Below are positions 24,735 through 34,615 of a stretch of 43,546 bases of DNA, one piece after another. The DNA is from Chitinophagales bacterium. GTDB lineage: Bacteria > Bacteroidota > Bacteroidia > Chitinophagales > Chitinophagaceae. Each line of letters starts with the position of its first letter. Position 1 is the first letter of the stretch. A program made the position numbers and the translations under genes. Under the pieces are notes generated by a model. It did no database searches and had not been told where the DNA came from. It saw only the letters and a program-made list of their open reading frames with translations. Location: positions 1-43,546 of the forward strand of contig JAATGQ010000134.1 in the NCBI GenBank assembly GCA_015654595.1, written 5' to 3'.

Positions 24735-25664
24735 ATGGCCGGCACACCGCCCTTCCATATAAAGACGATCAGTCAATTTCTCGAACTCAGAGGTTTGCCG
24801 AAACCCGCCCATCCGCTGTTCAGCATCATCGACATACAGCCCATAAAGGAGGTGCCCCGCGACGTACCAAAGATCCTGGTGACCGACCTGTACATCATCG
24901 GACTGAAAAAATTCTTCTCATCAAAACTCAGGTTGACATACGGTCACCAGGATTATGACTTCAATGAAGGGATATTAGGCCATATGGCGCCAGGCCAGGT
25001 TTTTGGATTCGACCCGGAAGGCCAAAAGGAAGAGATGGATATGAGGGGCTGGTTTCTGCTGATCCATCCCGACTTTCTCTGGAATACCCCGCTCGCAAAA
25101 AAAATAAAGCAATACGAATTCTTCGACTACGCCGTCAATGAGGCGCTGTTCCTGTCAGATAAAGAAGAGCAGACGATGAACAATATCCTCCGGCTCATCG
25201 ACCAGGAATATCACAACAGCATCGACAGGCTCAGTCGGGAGATCATCATCACCCAGATCGAATCTCTGCTGCACTACTCGGAACGCTTCTATCGCCGGCA
25301 ATTCGTCACCCGCCAGATCAGCAGCCATTCCATTATCAGCCGGCTAGAACAACTGCTCGCTACCTGCTTCGACAACGCCAGCCTTGCTGCCAACGGCATC
25401 CCGACGGTCAGGAATATTTCCGAACAGTTGAACATCACCCCCAACTATCTCAGCGGTCTGCTGAAAGAGTTGACAGGGAAAAGCACCCAGCAGCATATCC
25501 AGGATAAGGTCATCGAGAAAGCAAAAGAAAGACTGGCTGCTACCGATCTCTCTGTCAGTGAAATAGCCTTCGAACTGGGCTTCGATTACCCGCAGTCCTT
25601 CTCCCATCTGTTCAAGAACAAAACCAACCTCTCGCCCTTAGAATTCCGCCGCTCAATGAATTAA
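24735..25664 (+). CDS. AraC-family transcriptional regulator
   Basis: The 309-residue protein has a C-terminal double helix-turn-helix (about 215-305): VRNISEQLNITPNYLSGLLKELTGKSTQQHI, then LSVSEIAFELGFDYPQSFSHLFKNKTNLSPLEFRR, a complete AraC signature. The N-terminal half is a cupin-like sensor domain of the kind seen in Bacteroidota regulators next to oxidoreductases. It is cytoplasmic. Only 3 bp separate it from the NmrA-like gene, so it is co-expressed and probably autoregulates the pair. The convergent LytTR gene ends 68 bp away with no clear terminator between them. Confidence 0.92.
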   Translation: MAGTPPFHIKTISQFLELRGLPKPAHPLFSIIDIQPIKEVPRDVPKILVTDLYIIGLKKFFSSKLRLTYGHQDYDFNEGILGHMAPGQVFGFDPEGQKEEMDMRGWFLLIHPDFLWNTPLAKKIKQYEFFDYAVNEALFLSDKEEQTMNNILRLIDQEYHNSIDRLSREIIITQIESLLHYSERFYRRQFVTRQISSHSIISRLEQLLATCFDNASLAANGIPTVRNISEQLNITPNYLSGLLKELTGKSTQQHIQDKVIEKAKERLAATDLSVSEIAFELGFDYPQSFSHLFKNKTNLSPLEFRRSMN

Positions 25665-25731
25665 AGGATGCTCCGGCGGCCCCCCTAATGGCGACGACAC
25701 TATCCTTTCGTCTGCCATCGATAACCCCGGC

Positions 25732-26442
25732 TTAATGTCCCTGGATATTCTTTATCCTGTGAAGATTCTCTTTATAAAGCCGGCCTATCGGCAATACGCG
25801 TTCTCCAATCCTTACCTGCGTCGCATTAAAAGAAGTGACCTTATCCGCCGTTACCACAAAAGACCGGTGGATACGGACAAAACGATGCGGATTGAGCTTT
25901 TCTTCGAGTGAACTGATCGTCTCCCTGACCAACAGACTCTTTCCGCTGGTCAGGTGAAGCTGCGAGTATTCGCGCCGGCTTTCGATATATAACAGCTCAT
26001 TCAAAAAGACTTTGACCGACTCCCGGTCTACACGGAAATACAGAAAGGCCGGCGAAACCTTGTCTGGCTTTTCTTCTTCCGCGGCGGGCAACAGCCGCTC
26101 CAGTTTATGGATCGCCTTCATAAACCGGCCAAACGACAAGGGTTTGAGCAGATAATCAACGATATCCAATTCATAGCCGTCAAAGGCGTATTCGCGATAG
26201 GCCGTGACAAGGATGACCTTCGGCGGAGACAACAGGCTGCGCAAAAAATCTGTCCCCAGCATCTGCGGCATCTTGATATCAAGGAACAACAGATCCACTG
26301 TCTGCTGCCGCAGCACGCGGGAAGCCTCGACAGCACTGCTGCAGGTCCCAACCACTTCCAGCTGCGGCACCCGTGCACAATAAGCGCTGAGCAGCTCCAC
26401 CGCAAGCGGCTCATCGTCTATGATAAGACAGCTGATGGGCAT
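25732..26442 (-). CDS. LytTR-family response regulator
   Basis: The 236-residue protein has a receiver domain (1-120; D9/D10, phospho-acceptor Asp55 in LLFLDIKMP, Lys100 in YLLKP) and a LytTR DNA-binding domain (about 135-232; YIESRREYSQLHL, RFVRIHRSFVV, LPIGRLYKENL). LytTR domains bind DNA through beta-strands and usually recognise direct repeats. Its start overlaps the end of the sensor kinase gene by 25 bp, so the two are translationally coupled. Target genes cannot be read from the sequence; the genes directly upstream belong to the polysaccharide locus. Confidence 0.93.
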   Translation of the reverse strand: MPISCLIIDDEPLAVELLSAYCARVPQLEVVGTCSSAVEASRVLRQQTVDLLFLDIKMPQMLGTDFLRSLLSPPKVILVTAYREYAFDGYELDIVDYLLKPLSFGRFMKAIHKLERLLPAAEEEKPDKVSPAFLYFRVDRESVKVFLNELLYIESRREYSQLHLTSGKSLLVRETISSLEEKLNPHRFVRIHRSFVVTADKVTSFNATQVRIGERVLPIGRLYKENLHRIKNIQGH

Positions 26443-27638
26443 AGGTTAAGTTGAAGTGTTAAAATAAATTCTTCCTCACGGGGAATGGCCGTCAATACAA
26501 ACCGGTCGGGATAAAGCAATTCCAACCGCTTGCGTACATTTGTAATCCCCAGTCCTCCGGCGGCAAGGGCCTGATCTTCACCCGGCGATCCTGCCGGGCT
26601 TTGTTCCGGGCCAGGCGGCGCCATACTATTGATCACCCGAAAGATCAGCTGATCGTTCTGTATCGAAAGATCGATACTGATCCATACCTTGCCGACCTGC
26701 TCGGCCGTCCCGTGTTTAAACGCATTCTCGATAAAAGGCTGGAACAACATCGGCGCAATCTTACGACCTGCCAACTCACCCTCGAAACTCATCGAGATAT
26801 CAAGCCGCTCTCCATACCGCTCGCGCTCCAATGCCACATAATCCCGGCAAAGCCTGATCTCCTGCGACAGCGGCACCTCAGCGGCATTACTTTCATAAAG
26901 CACATAACTGAGAATACCCGACAAACGCAGCAGCATGTCCGGCGCCTTCTCCGATTGTTTCAACACCAGCGTATACAGATTATTCAGCGTATTGAAAAGG
27001 AAATGAGGATGCAGCTGCGCCTTCAGTAATTCAAGTTCGGCTTGAACCTTTGCCCGCTGGGCCTCGGCCTTCTGACGTTCGATCTCCGTCTTCTCCTTTT
27101 CTATCTGTAACTTTTCCTGCTGTTCCAGGTACCAGAACTTGAACATCCGGATAAAAACCCCGAACATCGCAATAGTGTTCATCACGACAAAGCTGAACAT
27201 CGCAAAAACCTGGTGATAGGCAGATCCGACGAAAGGAGAAGGATCAGGGCGGCCCGTCCTTATCGGAATCAGGACGAAACGCCGGTAAAGAAAATTCAGA
27301 CACATCCCGCACAGGGCCCAAAGGCAGTAATTGAGAAAAAAATGCATGTATCGTCCCCGCAGCAGGCCCGGCACAAGACCGTACAGCACGACATAGACAT
27401 AGATCATATTCAGCGGCGTCAACACGATGGCCGTCTCGCAGCCCGCGGGAATATTATGCAGGTCATTGGCCGACGCCAGACAAAACACGAAGAGATACAT
27501 AACCCAGAATAATACATGGGCCAATACCCGGTATCGCTTATCAAAAAGAATCGTTTTTCCAAAATCCTGCACTGGTACAAGATAAACAATTTCACCGGTA
27601 CTATCTGTCTCGTCCAATCCGCCATAGTGACTCACCAT
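26418..27638 (-). CDS. LytS-type sensor histidine kinase
   Basis: The product has about 406 residues from the ATG at 27638 (a GTG one codon upstream is an equal option). Four membrane helices (about 40-58, 72-92, 98-118 and 148-168) are followed by a charged coiled coil (about 172-208) and the His_kinase motif LHPHFLFNTLNNL. The ATP-binding part has LFQPFIENAFKHG and GGLGITNVRKRLELLY. This is the usual 'PF06580' kinase that pairs with LytTR regulators in Bacteroidota. There is no large extracytoplasmic domain, so the signal may be in the membrane. It starts 82 bp after the stop of the GH43-GH16 gene on the same strand. Confidence 0.92.
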   Translation of the reverse strand: MVSHYGGLDETDSTGEIVYLVPVQDFGKTILFDKRYRVLAHVLFWVMYLFVFCLASANDLHNIPAGCETAIVLTPLNMIYVYVVLYGLVPGLLRGRYMHFFLNYCLWALCGMCLNFLYRRFVLIPIRTGRPDPSPFVGSAYHQVFAMFSFVVMNTIAMFGVFIRMFKFWYLEQQEKLQIEKEKTEIERQKAEAQRAKVQAELELLKAQLHPHFLFNTLNNLYTLVLKQSEKAPDMLLRLSGILSYVLYESNAAEVPLSQEIRLCRDYVALERERYGERLDISMSFEGELAGRKIAPMLFQPFIENAFKHGTAEQVGKVWISIDLSIQNDQLIFRVINSMAPPGPEQSPAGSPGEDQALAAGGLGITNVRKRLELLYPDRFVLTAIPREEEFILTLQLNLCPSAVLS

Positions 27639-27719
27639 CACTTTCTTTAGCGGATGCTCCGATGACCTGGTGATTAACTATTCATCCCGAAAAAATCGTC
27701 GTTAGTAGCAATTCCAGGT

Positions 27720-29540
27720 TTACTTTTTCTGATAAACCCTTACATAGTCCACTTCGAAGCGCTTCGGAAATGCAGTAGCTGCCGGATCACCGCCGTTATC
27801 CCCGCCAATGGCCAGGTTCAGCAGCATGTATTGCGGATGCTGAAAAGGGCTATACCCGCTGCCATCCTTGTTGACCAACTCCTCCATCGGAACCTGGTTC
27901 AACAACCGGTCATCGACATACAATGCGATACCGCTCGAATCCCAGTCCATCCGCCAGACGTGGAACTTCGACGCCCAGGCCTGATCCACCGGCGTCTTCT
28001 TGCTATACCAATAAGCCCGGTATGGTTTTGCAGAGCCAATGGCAATATTAGCCAGCAGACTATCCCGGTAATATTCCATCATATCAATCTCTCCATTCTC
28101 CGGCCAGGACTTATCCAATCCCAACGCCCACCAGGCTGGCCAGCATCCTGGGTTGATATCTATCCGTCCCCGCATCTCCCAACGACCATACAGCCACTGC
28201 TGCTTATCCTTTGTGATCATACAGGCAGAAGTATAGTCAGCCGATGGACGGCTCTTTTTCCAATTCTGGCTGTCCTTAACATAGTTGGGGTTCTTTTTCT
28301 GTTCTCTCTTTGCTTCTATAACCAGGTAACCGCTCTTGCAATAGGCATTATCGGATTGATACCACTGCGCCTCATTGTTCCGAACAAATCCTTCTTCATA
28401 ACTCCAATTCTTAGGATCGGGTTTCCCATCGGTATTGAACTCATCAGACCAAACCAGCTTATAAGCCTGCTGGTCCAAACCCCAGTACTTCTCAACCGTC
28501 CACTTGTCCTGCCAATAGATCTCCGGCTCGGCGCCGTTCATCCTCAACGGCAGCCACAGATATCTCGAATCTTCCAGATTCTTCTTGTTCCAGAGATCAC
28601 CGATAAAAATAAACTGTCCTTTTGCAGCATTGACCGGCAGTACAAAAGCGCTCTGCCCGCCATAGGTCTTATCTGCCCCCGGTCCTTTGCAGGGGTTGCC
28701 GCGCTGCTTCCATTCTCCCATCATCGAATCCGCGACTGCATATGCTGCCGCGTTCGGGTCCCAGCCCGTACAGGCCGAAGAGATCAGATAATAATGCTTA
28801 TTAAACTTGAACACTGCCGCTCCTTCTCTCGCCAGTCCTACCAGCAGCCTTTTGTCATTCCTGGTATGCGAAAGATAATCATCACTCAGTTGACACACAT
28901 GCAAGGTCTGGTTGTCTTCCGATGTATACACGTGATAGGCCCGGCCGTCCTCATCCTGGAAGATTGTCATATCGCGGGCCATATTGCCGTTGGGCCGCTC
29001 GCTGCCCAGGTAGCGAAAGGGGCCGGTCGGTTTATCGCTGACGGCCACGCCGGACTTAGCGGCTGAATAATCCTTCGAATCGATATGCATCCAGAGTACG
29101 AACTTTTTGGTGCGGGGGTTGAAGACAACCTTTGGCCGCTCGATAACCTTCCCGGCATACAAATCGCTGGTGCTGTCCTTTTGTTCGGAGGCAAGCGCAA
29201 GCCCTTCAAACTTCCAGTGCAGCAAGTCCTTCGACGAATAACAGGAGACACCGCCTGCCAGTACCCTGTAGTTCTCCCAGTTGGAGTGCGGGACCAATTC
29301 GGTCCTGCCTTTTTTATACTCGCCATACCAATAATAGGTCCCCTTGTAAAAAAGGAGCCCTCCGCCATGCGCATTGATCGGCTTCCCATCCGTGTCAAGC
29401 CAGACGGCGCCAGGTTCGAATGCAGTTATGCCGCCGCTGCTGGAGGGAGCAGCCGTGGAACCGGTCTGCGCCATCAGCAAACCTTTTCCTGCCAGCATCA
29501 GCAACAGGATGCCGGAAATCCGGGATATAAGATATTTCAT
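27720..29540 (-). CDS. Secreted two-domain glycoside hydrolase: GH43-like (exo-galactanase type) fused to GH16
   Basis: From the ATG at 29540 the product has 606 residues: a signal peptide (about 1-24), a GH43-like five-bladed propeller (about 40-350) and a GH16 beta-jelly-roll (about 360-606). The GH16 active site is complete: GEIDMMEY with nucleophile E484, D486 and acid/base E489, as in beta-1,3(4)-glucanases and galactanases. The GH43 part starts DTDGKPINAHGGG, lacking the usual catalytic base Asp near the N-terminus, but has ERP (E134), REGAAVF (E239) and GGQS (Q296). This pattern recalls GH43_24/34 exo-beta-1,3-galactanases, in which other residues replace the base. Substrate could be beta-1,3-galactan or beta-1,3-glucan. 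It is the third gene of the SusC-SusD operon. An upstream TTG (29558) would spoil the signal peptide. Confidence 0.85.
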   Translation of the reverse strand: MKYLISRISGILLLMLAGKGLLMAQTGSTAAPSSSGGITAFEPGAVWLDTDGKPINAHGGGLLFYKGTYYWYGEYKKGRTELVPHSNWENYRVLAGGVSCYSSKDLLHWKFEGLALASEQKDSTSDLYAGKVIERPKVVFNPRTKKFVLWMHIDSKDYSAAKSGVAVSDKPTGPFRYLGSERPNGNMARDMTIFQDEDGRAYHVYTSEDNQTLHVCQLSDDYLSHTRNDKRLLVGLAREGAAVFKFNKHYYLISSACTGWDPNAAAYAVADSMMGEWKQRGNPCKGPGADKTYGGQSAFVLPVNAAKGQFIFIGDLWNKKNLEDSRYLWLPLRMNGAEPEIYWQDKWTVEKYWGLDQQAYKLVWSDEFNTDGKPDPKNWSYEEGFVRNNEAQWYQSDNAYCKSGYLVIEAKREQKKNPNYVKDSQNWKKSRPSADYTSACMITKDKQQWLYGRWEMRGRIDINPGCWPAWWALGLDKSWPENGEIDMMEYYRDSLLANIAIGSAKPYRAYWYSKKTPVDQAWASKFHVWRMDWDSSGIALYVDDRLLNQVPMEELVNKDGSGYSPFQHPQYMLLNLAIGGDNGGDPAATAFPKRFEVDYVRVYQKK

Positions 29541-29557
29541 ATAAGTAATATTTAACA

Positions 29558-29600
29558 ACAGGAGACAATTGAGGCCAAAGATAGCCCAACGGTCTCCTGT
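29558..29600 (-). repeat. Inverted repeat between susD-like and glycoside hydrolase genes
   Basis: ACAGGAGAC and GTCTCCTGT are perfect 9-nt arms 25 nt apart. In the minus-strand mRNA they would form a hairpin between the SusD-like stop and the enzyme start, with no T-run after it. It may tune the relative expression or stability of the two messages. Confidence 0.5.
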
Positions 29601-29609
29601 CGACCGTAA

Positions 29610-31343
29610 TTATTGGTAATTCGGATTCTGTGTCAACTCGGGATTCTTACTAAGAATTGACAAAGGTATGGGAAGCAGATAATTCTTGGTAGCGTCAAAC
29701 GACCACTGCGGCGCACCGGACGGCACTGTCTCGATCCGCGTATAGGTATAACCGCCACCGGAAACGGGATCGATCCGCATACCATGCATGACGTGGTTTA
29801 GATTCGTCTCGGCAATCTTCCAGCGGAGGAGATCATAATACCGTTTGCCTTCAAAAGCGAGTTCGACCCTTCTCTCCCGGCGGATATACTGCCGCATCTG
29901 GTCCTGTGTAGCGCCGGGATAAACCTGTGTAAAGGTAGGAATACCCGCCCTCGTCCTGATCTGGTCCAGTGCATCGTAGACCGACTGATCCGGTCCAACG
30001 GCCTCGTTCTGCGCTTCTGCATAGTTCAGCAATACTTCAGCATAGCGGAAGTAATAATAGAATTGGCTGCTGGCGCCGCTTTGCCAGGGATTGACCGTCG
30101 TATCGATCGCTTTCTTCATCGCATAGCCGGTGTTGGTATTATCTGCCGCATCGGACAGGTCGATCGCATTGAATGCCGAGCCTACATAGGAAGTATAGAC
30201 GGTTCCATTAAAGGTATTTCCATTGAAAAGAACGGACTGAGCAAACCGGGGCTCCCGATTAGCGTATGGATTGGCAGCATCGTAACCAGATCCAGCATCC
30301 GTGATCGCCTTTCCATTAGCCATTGCATAGTCGTCAACCAGTTCCTGCGTAGGCGTAGAACCGCCCCAGCTGAGCCACTGCGTACCGACATAGCTTGGTC
30401 CCTGATAGCCCGCGATATTGCTGCCTGCTTTCAGTCCAAGATACTCCCGGTAAAAGATGCCTTCGTTGTTACCGTTGCCCGTCGTAAGGAACAGTTCGTC
30501 GTACTTTGGATAAAGGCTATAGCCCAGCTGCATCACTTGTTTATTGGTAGCAGCAGCGGCTGCCCAGCGGCTGACATCGTTGGTTGGATTGTTCAGGGGG
30601 CTGGCGTAAAAAAGCTCGATCCATCCTTTCAGCGTAAGCGCAGCGCCTTTTGTAACGCGGCCCCCGCCATTATTACCCGAATTATCAGGCAGCAGGCTGG
30701 CAGCCGCCGTCAACTCCGACTCCAGGAAATTGAAGTTCTCGTCGAAAGATGCGCGTTTGTGGAAGATAGAATCCCCATCGATCGCTCGGTTATCCGGCGC
30801 AGTGATGATAGGGCCTCCGCCATACAACATCCAGACGATATGATAGAAAAAGGCTCTCAGCATTCTAGCCTCTCCCAACCGCTCGTTCTTATAGCTGTCA
30901 TCCAGGTTAGAAGCCTGCAGATCCGTGATAAACACATTACACTTGCGGATAGCGGTGTAATTCTGATCCCAGTTGAGCCAGGAGCTGGAAATGGTCGTAC
31001 CGTTGCCCGCGCCCCAGGCATAATAAAAAGTAGAGTTTGAATTGATCGTCGACTTCGTTCTGGCCGCATTACAAGTGATGGACCAGTTGAATCCCGTCAT
31101 CGAATTATCCGACCAGTTGTCGAAAGCGTCGAACACGCTGTTGTATTCATCCGGCAGGTTGCTGTAAATGTCGTTGAGCACCAGGTCAGCGGATGCCTTT
31201 GTCGAAAAAGCGGTCGTCTGGTCTACCTGCGCCAGGTCCTGTACATTCAAAAAACTATCCTTTTTACAGGCAGAAAAAGCCAGACAGGATACAAAGACCA
31301 GCTTTGCCAGCCCCTTATATTTTAAATTATATGAAGTTTTCAT
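29610..31343 (-). CDS. SusD/RagB-family surface glycan-binding lipoprotein
   Basis: The 577-residue protein has a lipoprotein signal (VSCLAFSAC, lipidated Cys26) and the SusD features: SFLNVQDLAQVD near the N-terminus, tetratricopeptide-like helices (ARMLRAFFYHIVWMLYGGGPI, about 158-180) and the C-terminal FYYYFRYAEVLLNYAEAQNEA...ALDQIRTRAGIP...RRERRVELAFEGKRYYDLLRW, a strong family signature. It sits over the mouth of its SusC partner and hands over oligosaccharides. It starts 20 bp after the SusC stop. Which sugar it binds is not visible in the sequence. Confidence 0.95.
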   Translation of the reverse strand: MKTSYNLKYKGLAKLVFVSCLAFSACKKDSFLNVQDLAQVDQTTAFSTKASADLVLNDIYSNLPDEYNSVFDAFDNWSDNSMTGFNWSITCNAARTKSTINSNSTFYYAWGAGNGTTISSSWLNWDQNYTAIRKCNVFITDLQASNLDDSYKNERLGEARMLRAFFYHIVWMLYGGGPIITAPDNRAIDGDSIFHKRASFDENFNFLESELTAAASLLPDNSGNNGGGRVTKGAALTLKGWIELFYASPLNNPTNDVSRWAAAAATNKQVMQLGYSLYPKYDELFLTTGNGNNEGIFYREYLGLKAGSNIAGYQGPSYVGTQWLSWGGSTPTQELVDDYAMANGKAITDAGSGYDAANPYANREPRFAQSVLFNGNTFNGTVYTSYVGSAFNAIDLSDAADNTNTGYAMKKAIDTTVNPWQSGASSQFYYYFRYAEVLLNYAEAQNEAVGPDQSVYDALDQIRTRAGIPTFTQVYPGATQDQMRQYIRRERRVELAFEGKRYYDLLRWKIAETNLNHVMHGMRIDPVSGGGYTYTRIETVPSGAPQWSFDATKNYLLPIPLSILSKNPELTQNPNYQ

Positions 31344-31363
31344 CTTTTGCAGCTTAATGATTT

Positions 31364-34300
31364 TTAGAATTGAATTTTAGCTCCGAACGTAACAACTTTT
31401 TGGGTCGGGAAATACCAGGCCCTGTTGTTGCTCACTTCGGGATCAAAGTTCTTGATCGGCGTCCAGGTCAGGAGGTTTTGTCCCGATACATAAAAGTTAA
31501 CATAGCTCATCCCCCATTTGCTCGTCATCGTCCTGGGCAGCGTATAACCAAGAACGCCTGTTCTGAGACGCAGATAAGCCAGGTTCCTCTGCCAGAAAGA
31601 AGAAGTCTGTGTATTGTTGGCCGTTGGAGAAGTCGTCATTCTCGGATAGGAAGCATGCTGATTGGATTCGGTCCAGTAATTCAGAGCGGTAACCGGCACA
31701 TTCTTATTGTTGTCGAACGCCCATACCGCTGAATTGGCCAGCTGCATAGACCGCTCTGCAGCGCCCTGGAACAACAGGTTTAATTCAAATCCTTTGTAGC
31801 TTACATTTGGTGAGATACCATAAACGATCTGGGGAACGGTCGGATTTCCAAGCAATACCTGGTCATAAGAGTCGATAATGCCATCGGGCTTACCATTCGG
31901 GCCGCTGACATCAGCATACCGGATATCGCCGGGCGCAAGCGGAGACCAGGTCTGAGAAGCAATACCGGACTTCAGCACGCCAGGGCTCTGGAAGTCGGCG
32001 TCGGTAAAGAAACCCACCGCCTTAAGTCCCCACTGGCTGTTTAAAGGGTGCCCCGTCTGCCTCAGGTTGGGATAATTATAGGTAGATCCGTTCTCGAAGA
32101 TCTGGAGCGTCTTATTCTTCGCATAGCTGAAGTTACCGGACAGGCCAACTCTCAGATCCTTGTTGATCGGGTAAGTGAAGCTGCCCGAAAATTCAAATCC
32201 TCTGTTGACCATGATACCGGCATTCTCCTCGGACAGACCGATACCGTATTCGGCAGGTACGGTCACATTGGGATACAACAGCATGTTCCCGCGTTTTTCA
32301 TGAAAATAATCCGCTTCGATCGTTACCATATTATCCAGGAACCGCGCTTCGAAACCAATGTCGGTCTTTGTCGCCTTTTCCCAGGTGATAAAGGGGTTTG
32401 CTTCCTGGTTTTCATACAGGCCTTGAGTCTGCGATCCACCCAGGATAGCAGAAGTACCATACAGCGTAAAGCCGGACTGATACTGGAATGCCTGACCAGC
32501 CAGATTCCCGGACTGTCCCCATGATCCTCTCAGCTTCAATTCGTCCAGCCATTTGATATCGGACATAAACTTCTCCTGGGAAATTCTCCAACCCAGTGAA
32601 AAGGCGGGGAAGAAACCGAATCGGTGTCCGGGCGCGAAATAGTAGTTCCCGTCATAACGGCCCGCAGCCTCAAACAAATACTTGCTGTCATACGCATAGG
32701 TCGCGCGATAAACCAGTGACCTTTGCTTGGAACCTGCCGAACTGCCATAGTTGGAGAGATCGGTTGAACCGGTTCCGCCGGCAAAAAGCTCCGGTATGGA
32801 AAGATTATAATCAGATCTTCCGGCGCTGAACATCAGCGATTTCGTGGTTCTGATCTCACCCACTACCAGGCCGGTCACAGCGCTCTTTCCAAAGCTGTTC
32901 GAATAATTGATATAGCCCTGGTAGTTAAACGCCTGCGTTTGATGATATTCTTCGCTGAAAGATGGCGCTCCCGTAGGAGGAACCAGGGTATAGGTCTTGG
33001 CCGCCGTATCGTAGGTGTAATAGTTGTAGTTACCATACCAGGTGCGCGTCAGACTGGCGATACCGCTGTTGGTCGTGTTATAGGGATCATTGGGGTTATA
33101 GTCATAAGAGACGACCGCTTTGACGCTCAATCCCTTTAACGGCAGTTTCTGATCGATGGCAAACTGTGTCAGCAATGTATTCCCCGTGATATCCTGGAAG
33201 CTGGGATTGTCATAGAAGCTGGCATAGATATAAGGATGATCGCCGTTACTATAGATCTTTGGCGTCGACGGACTCGTCGTATTGATCAGGTTTTCGAAAA
33301 GGCTCTGGGTATTATAGCCGGCCCCGCTGAGATTGCGCTGTTCGACACGGCCGTTTAAGGAAAGCGAGACAACGGTAGACCTTGTCGCCTGGATGTCCAT
33401 ATTGGCGGAAAGGTTATAACGCTTGTACTTTATACCGGGGAACATTCCATTCTGGTCAAAAAAGCCAAGCGCCGCCGCATATTTTATGCTCTCCGTACCA
33501 CCGCTGATCGTCAGGTTCTGACCTGTCTGTATATAATTATGCTGCCGCATGTCCGCTATCGGATCAAAGTTGGGGTGCCCATCGGGGTCCTTGCCATTTT
33601 TGTACAGCTCCAGATCTGTTGCAGAAAAAGGCATGACCGTAGACCCGGCATTAGCCGCACCCGCATTCTTCAGCGTCGCATATTGATAAGAATTGACGAA
33701 GTGGGTAACGACCGTAGGATTCTGGGCGCCTACATACCCGTCATAGGAAAGAACTGGTCTGCCCAGCTTACCCCTTTTCGTAGTCACCAGGATAACCCCA
33801 TTGGCGCCCGCCATCCCATAAGGGGCAACCGCCGCTGCATCTTTTAGTACGGAGATGGTCTCGACGTCGTCAGGATTCAACTGGCTGTAGTTACGCTGTA
33901 CCCCGTCTACAATAAATAATGGCTGCGCCGCGCTTCCGGTAGCGTTTGTCCCAAGCCCCCGGATCATGATCGTGGCCGCATCATTACCCGCCTGACCGCT
34001 GGGCTGGGTAAACAAGACACCTGCCGCCCGGCCGCCCAAAGCATTAGAGATATCACTGACCGGCTGTCTTTGAATATCCGTGCCCTTAACAGCGGCGACG
34101 GCTGCGGTAACCGATGTCTTCTTCTGCGTGCCATAGCCGACCACAACGACGTCGTTGAGATTCTGCGCCACGGCAACCATATATACATCGATCGAAGCCA
34201 GCCCCTTTTGAACCTTTACTTCCTGCGAGCCATACCCTATCAGGGTGATAATAAGGGTTGCATTAGCCGGAGCACTGATACTGAAATTTCCCCCTTTATC

Positions 34301-34507
34301 GGTTTGCGTAACCGTTTTGGTACCCTTTACCTGGACAGTGGCTCCGGCAAGTATGGTGCTATCCGCAGCAGCACTTACCTTACCCGAAAACAGCACCTGG
34401 CTAAAGGAAGAATGGACCAGACCGGTCGTAAAAAAGAGGAGTAAACAGCAGAACTTTAGAATAAAATCCTGCCTTGTAGTAACTTTTACATTACATTTTG
34501 TTCTCAT
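31364..34507 (-). CDS. SusC/RagA-family TonB-dependent transporter
   Basis: The 1047-residue protein has a signal peptide (to about 36), a carboxypeptidase-regulatory-like beta-sandwich (about 40-110, with GATVQVKGTKTVTQTDKGGNFSI in its sequence), the conserved DVVVVGYGTQKK TonB-box region at about 120, a plug domain (VSDISNALGGRAAGV, MIRGLGT, PLFIVDGV, SVLKDAAAVAPYGMAGANGVILVTTKRG) and a 22-strand barrel ending TFGAKIQF. It imports oligosaccharides across the outer membrane with energy from TonB. It is the first gene of the operon with susD and the GH43-GH16 enzyme. The HTCS regulator is divergent, with candidate operators in the 191-bp gap. Confidence 0.96.
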   Translation of the reverse strand: MRTKCNVKVTTRQDFILKFCCLLLFFTTGLVHSSFSQVLFSGKVSAAADSTILAGATVQVKGTKTVTQTDKGGNFSISAPANATLIITLIGYGSQEVKVQKGLASIDVYMVAVAQNLNDVVVVGYGTQKKTSVTAAVAAVKGTDIQRQPVSDISNALGGRAAGVLFTQPSGQAGNDAATIMIRGLGTNATGSAAQPLFIVDGVQRNYSQLNPDDVETISVLKDAAAVAPYGMAGANGVILVTTKRGKLGRPVLSYDGYVGAQNPTVVTHFVNSYQYATLKNAGAANAGSTVMPFSATDLELYKNGKDPDGHPNFDPIADMRQHNYIQTGQNLTISGGTESIKYAAALGFFDQNGMFPGIKYKRYNLSANMDIQATRSTVVSLSLNGRVEQRNLSGAGYNTQSLFENLINTTSPSTPKIYSNGDHPYIYASFYDNPSFQDITGNTLLTQFAIDQKLPLKGLSVKAVVSYDYNPNDPYNTTNSGIASLTRTWYGNYNYYTYDTAAKTYTLVPPTGAPSFSEEYHQTQAFNYQGYINYSNSFGKSAVTGLVVGEIRTTKSLMFSAGRSDYNLSIPELFAGGTGSTDLSNYGSSAGSKQRSLVYRATYAYDSKYLFEAAGRYDGNYYFAPGHRFGFFPAFSLGWRISQEKFMSDIKWLDELKLRGSWGQSGNLAGQAFQYQSGFTLYGTSAILGGSQTQGLYENQEANPFITWEKATKTDIGFEARFLDNMVTIEADYFHEKRGNMLLYPNVTVPAEYGIGLSEENAGIMVNRGFEFSGSFTYPINKDLRVGLSGNFSYAKNKTLQIFENGSTYNYPNLRQTGHPLNSQWGLKAVGFFTDADFQSPGVLKSGIASQTWSPLAPGDIRYADVSGPNGKPDGIIDSYDQVLLGNPTVPQIVYGISPNVSYKGFELNLLFQGAAERSMQLANSAVWAFDNNKNVPVTALNYWTESNQHASYPRMTTSPTANNTQTSSFWQRNLAYLRLRTGVLGYTLPRTMTSKWGMSYVNFYVSGQNLLTWTPIKNFDPEVSNNRAWYFPTQKVVTFGAKIQF

Positions 34508-34615
34508 GGCAAATAATCGTTTGGTTTAAAGTTTTTGTAAGATCAACCCCATCGACAAGACAATGCGTTGATTTTACATTTACTACAAATATTCATTAGA
34601 TTAAATGAGCACGGC

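Noticed and set aside
27831..29066. Long 411-codon plus-strand frame
   Set aside because: It is antisense to the GH43-GH16 gene, whose frame has clear domains and active-site motifs; the antisense frame has none.
30063..31040. 325-codon plus-strand frame
   Set aside because: It is a shadow of the SusD-like gene on the opposite strand.
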